From contig NZ_AOLJ01000011.1 of the NCBI RefSeq assembly GCF_000336775.1, positions 88,267 to 152,266 on the forward strand: a DNA stretch of 64,000 nt. Reading direction: 5' to 3'. A program made the position numbers and the translations under genes. The stretch is from Haloferax gibbonsii ATCC 33959 (GTDB taxonomy: Archaea; Halobacteriota; Halobacteria; Halobacteriales; Haloferacaceae). Of this stretch, positions 17,728 to 25,683 are shown piece after piece (position 1 is the first letter of the stretch; each line of letters begins with the position of its first letter). The notes below the pieces were generated by a model that ran no database searches, was not told the DNA's origin, and saw nothing but the letters and a program-made list of their open reading frames with translations.

Positions 17728-18369
17728 TCAGAGCCCGACGGCGGGTGCGACGAGCGCGCCCGCGGACTCGACGGCGGTGACCGTGTACTCCCAGCTGTAG
17801 ATGTGGTTGAGAAGCAGGTACGTCACGACGCCGAGGGCGAGCGAGACGAGCCACGCGCCGGCCGCGATGCGGCCGACCTTCCGGTGGGGCGTCTCGGTCC
17901 GGAGTTCGCGCTCGGAGTGGGTTATCCCGAGGATGAGCGCGTAGAGGACGACCGGCACCGAGACGATAGAGAGGATGATGTGAATCGCCAGCATCGCCAG
18001 ATACGGGTAGTACGCGAACGCGGGGCCGACGAACTCCTTGGTGCCGCCGCCGCCGATTTTGGCGAGATACATCACCAGAAAGACGAGGATGAGGCCGAAC
18101 GACGTGACCATCGCGGCCGCGTGCTTCTTGACCTCGTCGCGGCGAATCCAGCGCCAGCCCGCCGCGATGACGAGGACGTTCACCGTGTTCACGACGGCGA
18201 TGGCGTCGGAGAGGTGGTTCACCTGTGGGAGCGACAGGTCGGGGAAGACCCTGCCGGGGACGACGCCGAGGAACGTCCCGATGACGAGGGCGTACCCGAC
18301 GACCGAGAGGACGGCGGTCGCGGCCGCGGGGTGTTCCTTCAGGGGGTTGTCTGCGCTCGCAGTTGCCAT
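17728..18369 (-). CDS. DUF420 membrane protein (cytochrome oxidase assembly-like)
   Basis: 213 residues with five or six membrane helices and the DUF420 pattern: HLSDAIAVVNTVNVLVIAAG, a KKHAAAMVTSFGLILVFLV helix pair, YYPYLAMLAIHIILSIV, and HRKVGRIAAGAWL. In bacteria DUF420 proteins related to CtaM are needed to mature haem-copper oxidases. The conserved His residues in helices could bind haem or metal. An 8-bp hairpin lies just before its start. Confidence 0.85.
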   Translation of the reverse strand: MATASADNPLKEHPAAATAVLSVVGYALVIGTFLGVVPGRVFPDLSLPQVNHLSDAIAVVNTVNVLVIAAGWRWIRRDEVKKHAAAMVTSFGLILVFLVMYLAKIGGGGTKEFVGPAFAYYPYLAMLAIHIILSIVSVPVVLYALILGITHSERELRTETPHRKVGRIAAGAWLVSLALGVVTYLLLNHIYSWEYTVTAVESAGALVAPAVGL

Positions 18370-18638
18370 GGGCGGGGCTTGGGAAGACGGCGTATTCCGT
18401 CTTCGGGTTCCGGACGGCGTTTGAGAGTGGTACCACCAAGACTCGACTCAATCCACGACTGTGCGAAGTCGACTTGCTTCGGTCGGAACCCCGTGTTACG
18501 GAGTCCCGAGAGCACCACGTCGTGTGACACGAAAGCGCGGTACCACGAGCGAGGCCGGAGGCCGAGTCTCGTGGCTTTTTCCCTCCAAGTTTTTGCGCCG
18601 AGTGGTCGCCTCGCGACCCGAGGCGTAAAAAGGTGGGC
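18370..18638. other. 269-bp spacer rich in hairpins
   Basis: Both flanking genes run leftward. The spacer holds a perfect 8-bp hairpin at 18383-18404 (GAAGACGG, six-base loop, CCGTCTTC) in the 5' region of the DUF420 gene, and the palindrome GTGGTACCAC near 18427. On the + strand, CCACGAG (18543-18549) and CTCGTGG (18568-18574) pair and are followed by CTTTTT, like a terminator. A further hairpin, CGCCTCG/CGAGGCG, is near 18608-18626. No convincing protein is encoded. Confidence 0.5.
18627..18631 (-). terminator. Oligo-T terminator after egsA
   Basis: TTTTT on the - strand 7 bases after the egsA stop, followed by a 7-bp GC hairpin. Archaeal termination typically occurs at such T-runs. Confidence 0.4.
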
Positions 18639-19685
18639 TTAGATGACGCCGGTGATGGTCGCGGCCTCGATGGCCGCCTCCTCGCTCACGCCGTTGCCGA
18701 GAATCGTGTAGCGGTCGCGAATCTCGTGCGCGGTCGTGAGCGCCTCGATAATCGTCTCGTCGTCGATGCCGAGTTCGTCCGCGGTCGTCGGCGCGCCCAT
18801 CGTCGACAGGGCGTCGCGGATGTCGGTCCACTCGCCGCGCGCGCCGCTGTGGAAGTACTCGGTCATGATGGAGCCGACGCCGACCTGATGCCCGTGGAGG
18901 GCGCTTCCGGGGGCGATGCGGTCGAGCTGGTGCGAAAAGAGGTGCTCCGCGCCCGACGCGGGCCGCGAGGAGCCGGCGATGGACATGGCGACGCCCGAGG
19001 AGACGAGCGCCTTCGTCACGATCCACGCGGACTCTTCGAGCCCCGGTTTGATGGAGTCGGCGCTACCGACGAGCATCTCGGCGGTCATCTGCGAGAGCGC
19101 GCCCGCGTACTCGGAGTACTCGACGTTCTTCAGGCGGTGGGCCAGCTCCCAGTCTTTGACCGCGGTGTAGTTCGAGATGATGTCGGCGCAGCCGGCGGTC
19201 GTGAGCTCCCACGGAGCCTCCGCGAGCAGTTCCGTGTCGGCGACGACCGCGAGCGGCGGGTCGGCGGCGACCGAGTGGCGGGTGTCGCCCTCGGGAATCG
19301 AGGACCGACCCGAGACGATGCCGTCGTGGCTCGCCGCCGTCGGGACCGAGATGAACCCGCAGTCGAGGCGGTCGGAGGCCATCTTCGCCACGTCGATGGG
19401 CTTGCCGCCGCCGAGGGCGATGAGGTAGCCCGCGTCGGCCTCGCGCGCCGCGTCGACGACGCGCTCGACCGACTCGAAGCTCGCGCGGTCCAAGGAGACC
19501 GAGGAGATACCGTCGAACTGCTCGCGGACCCGGTCGCCGGCGATGCGGTTCGGCGACGGACTCGTGACGAGAAACGGCTCGCCCGAGAGGTACAACTCGT
19601 CGACCGCGGCCGAGAGGTCGTCGAGCACGCCGTGGCCCTGAAGGACGCTCCGGGGCAGCTTTATCCACGTCGATTTGTCGAACAT
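18639..19685 (-). CDS. egsA: sn-glycerol-1-phosphate dehydrogenase
   Basis: 348 residues from ATG 19685 (MFDKSTW). It reduces dihydroxyacetone phosphate to sn-glycerol-1-phosphate, the first committed step of archaeal membrane lipids. The NAD(P)-binding stretch IALGGGKPIDVAKMAS and the zinc-site elements TAASHDGI, SGAEHLFSHQLD and ALHGHQVGVG are all visible. Divergent from the Tat-exported hydrolase at 19886. Identity is secure from the combination of motifs and length. Confidence 0.96.
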   Translation of the reverse strand: MFDKSTWIKLPRSVLQGHGVLDDLSAAVDELYLSGEPFLVTSPSPNRIAGDRVREQFDGISSVSLDRASFESVERVVDAAREADAGYLIALGGGKPIDVAKMASDRLDCGFISVPTAASHDGIVSGRSSIPEGDTRHSVAADPPLAVVADTELLAEAPWELTTAGCADIISNYTAVKDWELAHRLKNVEYSEYAGALSQMTAEMLVGSADSIKPGLEESAWIVTKALVSSGVAMSIAGSSRPASGAEHLFSHQLDRIAPGSALHGHQVGVGSIMTEYFHSGARGEWTDIRDALSTMGAPTTADELGIDDETIIEALTTAHEIRDRYTILGNGVSEEAAIEAATITGVI

Positions 19686-19885
19686 ACGCGGAAATCGGCC
19701 ACGGCGGTTCATAGTGTTTCTCGTCTCGGCGGCCGGACGGCCCCCCGTCTGTCACCCCGAGCGCGACACGGTAACCCGGTTTGGGCCGCCTCGTGGGACA
19801 GTATCTCAACGTACCGAACCGTAGTTTGATTTATCACGTTTCGCTTCGCACGAAAGACACCCGCAGACGCGCGGGTAGACAACCC

Positions 19886-20758
19886 ATGGCACACAGACGG
19901 CAGTTCCTCGTAACGACAGCAGCAGCGCTCTCCGGACTCGCGGCCCTCGGAAGCGGTTCCGCGGCCGCCGCGTCGGTTCCGCACGTCTCGACGCGCGACC
20001 ACTTCGACGACGACGGCTCGCTCGCGTCCGGTCACACCACCCGCGGCTACGACACCTCCGGCGACGTGCCCGGCGTCGACGCCGGGTGCGCCTCCGACCT
20101 GACCGTGTTCGTCCACGGCTGGGACAAGGACGGCGACGACCCCGAGGCGGCCGCCCTCGACAAGATAGCGACGGCCGACGCCGAACTCTCCGCCGCCGGC
20201 TACGGCGGGGCGGTCGTCGGCTACACGTGGGACAACGACAAGGGCGGCGGCTGGGACTACGGCTGGTCCGAGTCGCAGGACATCGCCCAGGCGAACGGCC
20301 GCAAACTCGCGCAGTTCGCCGTCGACCTCAAGGCGGCCTGTCCGGGCGCGACCCTCCGGTTCGCCAGCCACTCGCTCGGCGCGCAGGTCGTCTTCAGCGC
20401 GCTCCGAACCCTCGACGGCCGAAGCGATTGGACCGACCCGGGCCACGAGGTGGCGACCGTCCACCCGTTCGGGGCCGCGACCGACAACGAGGTCCCCGGG
20501 GAGGAAGAAGGGCGAGCCACCTACGAGGCCATCCGCGACCGGACCGGCCACGTTCACAACTACTACAACGAGGCCGACGACGTGCTCCAGTGGGTGTACA
20601 ACACCATCGAGTTCGACCAGGCACTCGGCGAGACCGGTCTCGAAGACGGCGACACGCCGCCCGGGAACTACACCGACCACGACGTGGAGGGGCAGGTCGG
20701 CGACGACCACAGCAACTACCTGAACACGATTGCCGACGACATCGTCGGCGACATGTAG
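19886..20758 (+). CDS. Tat-exported alpha/beta hydrolase (lipase/esterase-like)
   Basis: 290 residues from ATG 19886. The signal HRRQFLVTTAAALSGLAAL ends near SAAAAS, so it is secreted by Tat. The mature domain shows TVFVHGWDKDG (oxyanion strand), the nucleophile elbow SHSLGA, and a C-terminal His in DHDVEGQVGDDHSNY. This resembles extracellular lipases or esterases with a GHSLG-type elbow. The substrate is not evident. An upstream TTTATC near 19829 may be part of a promoter, implying a leader of about 30 bases. Confidence 0.85.
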   Translation: MAHRRQFLVTTAAALSGLAALGSGSAAAASVPHVSTRDHFDDDGSLASGHTTRGYDTSGDVPGVDAGCASDLTVFVHGWDKDGDDPEAAALDKIATADAELSAAGYGGAVVGYTWDNDKGGGWDYGWSESQDIAQANGRKLAQFAVDLKAACPGATLRFASHSLGAQVVFSALRTLDGRSDWTDPGHEVATVHPFGAATDNEVPGEEEGRATYEAIRDRTGHVHNYYNEADDVLQWVYNTIEFDQALGETGLEDGDTPPGNYTDHDVEGQVGDDHSNYLNTIADDIVGDM

Positions 20759-20785
20759 CGGCTCAGAAACTCATTTTTCCGCGCG

Positions 20786-21529
20786 TCAGAGCACGAGCGA
20801 CCGCACCGCGTCCCAGATGGAGACGAGCGCCCGCACCGCGTCCCAGGTGAAGACGAGCGACCGCACCGCGTCCCAGATGAAGACGACGCCGAACCCGCCG
20901 AGAACGACGGCGCTGACGGCGGCGACGGCGGGCGCGAAGGAGTCGACGCGCTGTTCGGCCGCGACGAGCGCCGCGGGGAACCCGGTCACCCAGAGCGCGA
21001 TACCGCCGAAGAAGCCGAGGATGAGCGCCGGGCTGCCCGTCTCGACGATGAGCAGATTCGACAGCGACGCGCCGAGATAGGGCGTGTGGGCGAGCACGTC
21101 GACGGTCCCGGTTTCGAGCAGGCCGACGCCGATGGTGAGCCAGAACAGAATCTGATAGGGGTTCGTCAGCGCGAGCACGAACGCCTTCGTGAAGCCGGCG
21201 CTGTCCTCGTCGGGGTCGGCGGCCTCGCGGAACGTGGTGTCCATCTCCTGTGCCGCGCCGTAGGCGAAGTAGAGCATGAGGACGCCCCCGGCACCGACCA
21301 TGACGGCCTGCACCGTCGGAAACTGCTCGACGAACGCGACGAGGCCGAGCGCCGCGAGGACGAAAAACAGCGCGTCGGCGCTCATCGCGCCGAGTCCGGC
21401 GCGAGCGCCCGCGGTCCACCCGCGGACGACGCTCTCCTCGGCGATGACGGCGTTCATCGGGCCGGGCGGCGCGGCGAGGGCCAGCCCGAACACCAAGCCG
21501 GCACCCAAGGACGGGAGGAGGGTAGACAT
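20786..21529 (-). CDS. LysE/RhtB family exporter with a C-terminal 10-residue tandem repeat
   Basis: 247 residues with six hydrophobic segments. The N-terminus GLALAAPPGPMNAVIAEESV is the conserved LysE motif. Family members export amino acids or related small molecules. Unusually, the C-terminus carries three copies of a 10-residue unit (WDAVRSLVFT, WDAVRALVSI, WDAVRSLVL), from a 30-bp DNA tandem repeat at about 20793-20882. Family members normally end near the last helix, so this is a recent extension. Confidence 0.88.
   Translation of the reverse strand: MSTLLPSLGAGLVFGLALAAPPGPMNAVIAEESVVRGWTAGARAGLGAMSADALFFVLAALGLVAFVEQFPTVQAVMVGAGGVLMLYFAYGAAQEMDTTFREAADPDEDSAGFTKAFVLALTNPYQILFWLTIGVGLLETGTVDVLAHTPYLGASLSNLLIVETGSPALILGFFGGIALWVTGFPAALVAAEQRVDSFAPAVAAVSAVVLGGFGVVFIWDAVRSLVFTWDAVRALVSIWDAVRSLVL
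20793..20882. repeat. 30-bp tandem repeat, three copies
   Basis: Each unit begins ACGAGCG and continues through CCGCACCGCGTCCCAG; copies start near 20793, 20823 and 20853 and differ at only a few bases. The repeat is in phase with the LysE reading frame, adding ten residues per copy. It probably arose by slippage. Confidence 0.9.
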
Positions 21530-21617
21530 GGCTCTCTCTTGGGCGCGATGCCGTGAAAAATGGCGCGGAAGCGACGGCGCAGGGGTTCAGCCCCCCGAAC
21601 AGATAGTCGGCCGCCGG

Positions 21618-22319
21618 TCAGACCAGCGCGAGGACGGCGTCGCTGACGGTGCCGACGAGCGTCTCCCAGACGGAGAAGTCGGTGGCCATGGCGAGCAGGG
21701 TATCGACGGCGAAGAAGCCGAACAGGGCGGCCGCGCCGAGGTACGCCTTGCGCGTGTCGACCCGGCCCGAGAAGCGGTGGAAGAAGTACGCGTTGGCGAT
21801 GCTCACGGGGATGATGGCGAGCATCTCACCCACCCAGATGGCCGAGGTCGCGCCGTACTGCACGGCCAGACCGATGGTGACGAGTTGGGTCTTGTCGCCG
21901 AACTCGCCAGCGGCCATCATGGCGAAGATGGGCAGAAAGCCGCCGAAGCCCTGCGTCGACAGTTCGCGACCGAACACCGTCGGCGCGTCGTCGAACCCGG
22001 AGACGCCGCCGTCGGTGGTCGCGACCTCGCTCCCCGCGGACGCGTCGGGTGCAGCGCGATAGAGCAACACCGCGAACGTGGCGAACAGGACGGCGGTGAT
22101 GGCGTCGAGCGCGGCCGGCGGGAGCGCGCTCTTGAGCGCCTGCCCGAGCATGATTTCGAGGGCCGTCCAGAGTGCGAACGCCGACCCCGCGGCCGCGACG
22201 ACGACCTTCGGGTCGAAGCGGGTCGAGAGGCCCGCGATGATGAACTGGACCTTCTCGCCCGGCAGGACCGCAAGTTGGGAGACGAGGGCGATGACGAGAA
22301 TCTCCCACCAGCCGGTCAC
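21618..22319 (-). CDS. GDT1/TMEM165 family cation transporter
   Basis: 233 residues, six membrane helices in two homologous halves. The second half has the full E-x-G-D-K-T motif (GEFGDKTQLVTIG, about residue 138); the first half has a shortened form (LPGEKVQFIIAG). Family members move Mn2+ or Ca2+ against protons. Its start overlaps the stop of a DtxR-type metal regulator by 4 bp, which favours manganese. The long loop between the halves (about 90-125) is acidic. Confidence 0.88.
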   Translation of the reverse strand: MTGWWEILVIALVSQLAVLPGEKVQFIIAGLSTRFDPKVVVAAAGSAFALWTALEIMLGQALKSALPPAALDAITAVLFATFAVLLYRAAPDASAGSEVATTDGGVSGFDDAPTVFGRELSTQGFGGFLPIFAMMAAGEFGDKTQLVTIGLAVQYGATSAIWVGEMLAIIPVSIANAYFFHRFSGRVDTRKAYLGAAALFGFFAVDTLLAMATDFSVWETLVGTVSDAVLALV

Positions 22320-23011
22320 GCCGGCGACACCTCCTCGCTACTCGGCTCGTCGGGCGGTCGGACGCGAATCGTTCGGGCCACCGACTCCGGGAGGCTCTGC
22401 TCGCGCCCGTCGTCGCCGACGCGCACCGTCACCATTCCGAAGGGGGCGATGTCGGTCACTTCGATGGTCGTGCCGGGCGTGACGCCGGCCTCGGAGAGGT
22501 ACTCCAACTCCGCGGGGTCCCGGTCGCTGACACGGGCGACGACGAGGTGGTCACCGACCTCGCACTCGGAGAGCGCCGACAGCCCCGAGGAGTCCGGCGG
22601 CGTGAGGTCGGCGCTCGGAATGGGGTCGCCGTGGGGGTCGACCTCGGGTTCGCCGAGGGCGGCCGCGACCCGCTTTTCGAACTCCTCGCTGATGTGGTGT
22701 TCGAGCGCGTCCGCCTCGTCGTGGACCTCGCTCCACGAGTAGTCGAGGTGCTCCGTGAGGTACGCCTCCAAGAGGCGGTGGTGGCGGAGGACTTCCAGCG
22801 CGACGGTCTCGCCTTCCGTGGTCAGTTCGACGCCCTTGTACTTCTCGCGGTCGACCAGCCCGCGCTCTTCGAGCTTGCCGACCATGCTCGTCACGGTCGG
22901 CGGCGTCTTCCCGAGGTACTCCGCGATGTCGGAGGTCGAAACCGGCGGTCCCTGCTCCATCTGGAGCGTGTAGATTGCCTTCAGGTAGTCCTCCATCACG
23001 TCGCTCAACAT
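22316..23011 (-). CDS. DtxR/MntR family metal-dependent transcription regulator
   Basis: 231 residues. N-terminal winged helix (MLSDVMEDYLKAIYTLQ, then TSDIAEYLGKTPPTVTSMVG), a dimerisation/metal-binding domain with ALEHHISEEFEKR and HHRLLEAYL (metal-ligand His/Glu pattern), and a C-terminal FeoA/SH3-like domain from about residue 150. It is the first gene of a two-gene unit with a GDT1 transporter. A TTAGA-N4-TCTAA palindrome lies between its own TATA region and start, so it probably represses itself with bound Mn2+ or Fe2+. Confidence 0.93.
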   Translation of the reverse strand: MLSDVMEDYLKAIYTLQMEQGPPVSTSDIAEYLGKTPPTVTSMVGKLEERGLVDREKYKGVELTTEGETVALEVLRHHRLLEAYLTEHLDYSWSEVHDEADALEHHISEEFEKRVAAALGEPEVDPHGDPIPSADLTPPDSSGLSALSECEVGDHLVVARVSDRDPAELEYLSEAGVTPGTTIEVTDIAPFGMVTVRVGDDGREQSLPESVARTIRVRPPDEPSSEEVSPA

Positions 23012-23019
23012 ACCACGGA

Positions 23020-23033
23020 TTAGATGCGTCTAA
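23020..23033 (-). promoter_or_regulatory. Candidate DtxR-type operator, TTAGA-N4-TCTAA
   Basis: Perfect inverted repeat TTAGATGCGTCTAA centred 16 bases before ATG 23011. The TATA-like TTTTAC/TTTAG lies just beyond at about 23034-23040. The TTAG...CTAA ends match the core of DtxR-family operators. A protein here would block transcription start. Confidence 0.6.
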
Positions 23034-23096
23034 AGTAAAAGTCTGATGGAGGTAACGTGGACGTTCGAACGGGGAACCAGCCGGCCGAAGCGGTCC

Positions 23097-24266
23097 TCAG
23101 ACGCCCTGTCCCATCAGGTGACTGCGGAGGATGTCGGCGTTCTTCGTCCCGGACTCGGTGTTGACGACGACGACCGTGTCGTCCTCGTCGAACTCGTCCG
23201 CGAGTTCCCACGCGCCGGCGAGCGCGACGCCGCCCGCGGGACCGACCTCGACGCCGGCGGTCTGGGCGGCGGTGACGGCGGATTCGAGCGCGTCGTCGTC
23301 GCTGACGGCGACGGCCGCGCCGCCGGACTCGCGGACGGCACGGAGCGCGAGCAACCCGCCCGCGGGGTCCGGAATCTCCAGTTCGCCGACGATGGTGTCC
23401 GGGTGGTTCCACGCCTCGTGGGCGTCGCTTTCGGCCTCCCACGCGGTGGTGACCGGCGAGCACCCGACGGACTGCGCGGCGACGAGTTTGGGGACCGACT
23501 CGACCAGTCCGAGTTCGACGAGGTCGGAAAAGCCCTTGTGGACGCCGTAGGCGAGTTCGCCGGTCGAGACGGGGACGACGACCCAGTCAGGCACCGACCA
23601 GTCGAGGCGCTCTGCGACCTCGTAGGCGATGGTCTTCGCGCCGTCGTGGCGGTAGGGGTTGTCGAACTCCTGGAGCGTGTGCCAGTCGCTCTTGAGCTGT
23701 TCGTGGAGCGCCGAGAGGGCGTCGGGGTAGCGCCCGCCGACGACCTTCATCTGGCCGCCGTGGACGTTCACCATGGCCTTGTTCGGGAACGGCGTCCGCG
23801 AGGGGACGAAGCCGTAGGAGCGAGCGTCCACGAGGCCCGCGTAGGAGGCCGCCGACTGCGCGCCGTTGCCGGGCGAGGCGTGCGCGACGACCTCGGCGTC
23901 GGCCTCGCGCGCGGCGGTGACGGCGAGCGAGAAGCCGCGGTCGAGGAACGTCCCGGTCGGGTTGCGGCCCTCGTCCTTGATGAGGAAGGAGCCGACGCCG
24001 GCCTCCTCGCCGAGCGCGTCGGCCGCGACGAGCGGCGTCGCGCCCTCGTTGGCGGTCACCGGCTCCGCGAAGGGGAGCAGTTCGCGGTAGCGCCACATCG
24101 TGTCGAAGGGGCGCTCGGCGAGCGTCTCGGCGTCCCACTCGACCGCGTCGAGGTCGTAGGTGGGGTCAAGCGGCGCGTCGGCGTCGCTCGCGCCGGTCGC
24201 GTCCGCGTCGTACTCGTCGCCGGTCTCCGTGCACACCAGCCCGGAGAAGGTGTCGGACGTCTGCAT
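23097..24266 (-). CDS. Threonine synthase-like protein lacking the PLP lysine
   Basis: 389 residues, fold-type II PLP enzyme by overall pattern: SFLIKDEGRNPTGTFLDRGF matches the threonine-synthase cofactor segment, HASPGNGAQSAASYAG matches the substrate loop, and a late GPAGGVALAG matches the small domain. The residue that should be the Schiff-base lysine (SFKDR in active enzymes) is Leu108; the codon at 23943-23945 reads CTC. The Gly-rich phosphate loop is also altered (PVSTGELAYG), and the final GxGLKD-like motif is ESGTKN. It cannot work as a normal threonine synthase; a binding, regulatory or new catalytic role is open. Confidence 0.82.
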   Translation of the reverse strand: MQTSDTFSGLVCTETGDEYDADATGASDADAPLDPTYDLDAVEWDAETLAERPFDTMWRYRELLPFAEPVTANEGATPLVAADALGEEAGVGSFLIKDEGRNPTGTFLDRGFSLAVTAAREADAEVVAHASPGNGAQSAASYAGLVDARSYGFVPSRTPFPNKAMVNVHGGQMKVVGGRYPDALSALHEQLKSDWHTLQEFDNPYRHDGAKTIAYEVAERLDWSVPDWVVVPVSTGELAYGVHKGFSDLVELGLVESVPKLVAAQSVGCSPVTTAWEAESDAHEAWNHPDTIVGELEIPDPAGGLLALRAVRESGGAAVAVSDDDALESAVTAAQTAGVEVGPAGGVALAGAWELADEFDEDDTVVVVNTESGTKNADILRSHLMGQGV

Positions 24267-24360
24267 GGGCGGGGCTTACGGGGGGAGGGACTAAGCCCTT
24301 CCCGTCGGCCGATGGCCGCCACCCGTAGCGGCTTTGTGTCGCCCGTCCGAGAGACGAGAT

Positions 24361-25638
24361 ATGGACGATAGCCACATCGCGGTCGTCGGTGCGGGCCTCG
24401 CGGGCCTCGTCGCCGCGCGACACCTCGCCGCCGACGGGGCCGACGTGACCGTCGTGGAGCGGCGCGACGACGTCGGCGGACGGGTCCGCACCCGGACGAA
24501 AGACGGCTTCACGCTCGACCGCGGGTTTCAGGTCCTCTTCACCGACTACCCCGCGGTCCGGCGGGAACTCGACCTCGACGCGCTCGACCTCCGGCGGTTC
24601 ACGCCCGGCGCGACCATCTGCCGACCGAGCAGGCGCGCGGTCCTCTCGGACCCCTTCCGCGACATCGGGAGCCTGTTCGAGTCCGTCCGCAACCCCGAGG
24701 TGACGACGAGCGACAAGCTCCGGACGCTGGCGCTCAGACAGGACGTGAGCACCCGCGACGAAGAGGGAATCTTCGCCTCGGCGGACCGGAGCATCCGGTC
24801 GTACCTCCGCGACTGGGGCTTCTCCGAGGACTACATCGAGCACTTCGTCGCGCCCTTCTACGGCGGCATCACGCTCGATCGCTCGCTCTCCTCGTCGAAG
24901 CGGGTGTTCGAGTACACCTTCAAGATGCTCTCGACGGGGAGCACCGCGGTCCCCGCGGCGGGGATGCAGGCGGTTCCCGAGCAACTCGCCGACGCCGCCC
25001 GCGACGAGGGCGCGACCGTCCGCCTCGGCGAGCGCGTCGAGTCGGTCGAGTCCGACGGCGACGGCGCGGTCGTCACCACGGGCCGCGAGTCGCTCGAAGC
25101 CGACGCGGTCGTCGTCGCCACCGACCCCAAGGAGGCGCGGCGACTGACCGGCGTCGGGTCGATTCCGACCGAGGCACACGGCTGCGTCACCCAGTACTAC
25201 ACGCTCCCGAGCGGGAGCGGCCTCGACGCGGGCAAGCGAATCATGCTCAACGCGCCGAGCCCCGACCCCAACACGGTCGTCCCGCTGTCGACCGTCGCAC
25301 CGGAGTACGCCCCGCCGGGCGCTGAACTCCTGAACGCGACGTTCCTCGGCGCGGCCGCACAGGACAACTCCGAGGAGGAACTGTTCGAGAAGACTCGGCG
25401 GACGCTCGAAGCGTGGTACCCCGACCGCTACTTCGACGACCTCGAACTGCTCCACACCGACTACATCTCCTTCGCGCAGTTCGCCCAACCGCCCGGCGTC
25501 CACGAGTCGCTTCCGGACGCCCGCGACGCCCCCGGCCGGGCGTACCTCGCCGGCGACTACACCGCGTGGTCGTCGATTCAGGGCGCGATGCGGAGCGGGA
25601 AAGAGGCGGCCGACGCCGTCCGCGACGACCTCTCCTGA
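24361..25638 (+). CDS. FAD-dependent oxidoreductase (phytoene desaturase/amine oxidase-like)
   Basis: 425 residues from ATG 24361. The dinucleotide-binding motif is at the very N-terminus (AVVGAGLAGLVAARHLA, then VVERRDDVGGRVRT), typical of the flavin amine oxidase/carotenoid desaturase superfamily. A C-terminal FAD segment, AYLAGDYTAWSSIQGAMRSG, closes the fold. The substrate could be a carotenoid or a protoporphyrinogen-like compound; no carotenoid gene is adjacent. Divergent from the threonine-synthase-like gene and convergent with a CPBP protease. Confidence 0.88.
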   Translation: MDDSHIAVVGAGLAGLVAARHLAADGADVTVVERRDDVGGRVRTRTKDGFTLDRGFQVLFTDYPAVRRELDLDALDLRRFTPGATICRPSRRAVLSDPFRDIGSLFESVRNPEVTTSDKLRTLALRQDVSTRDEEGIFASADRSIRSYLRDWGFSEDYIEHFVAPFYGGITLDRSLSSSKRVFEYTFKMLSTGSTAVPAAGMQAVPEQLADAARDEGATVRLGERVESVESDGDGAVVTTGRESLEADAVVVATDPKEARRLTGVGSIPTEAHGCVTQYYTLPSGSGLDAGKRIMLNAPSPDPNTVVPLSTVAPEYAPPGAELLNATFLGAAAQDNSEEELFEKTRRTLEAWYPDRYFDDLELLHTDYISFAQFAQPPGVHESLPDARDAPGRAYLAGDYTAWSSIQGAMRSGKEAADAVRDDLS

Positions 25639-25683
25639 GCCGGTGCGCGCCTTGCGGAGCGGTCTGCCTACCTTCTGTGGCGG

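Noticed and set aside
18339-18530. 63-codon - strand frame upstream of the DUF420 gene
   Set aside because: It overlaps the DUF420 start and contains the hairpin; basic composition and no family.
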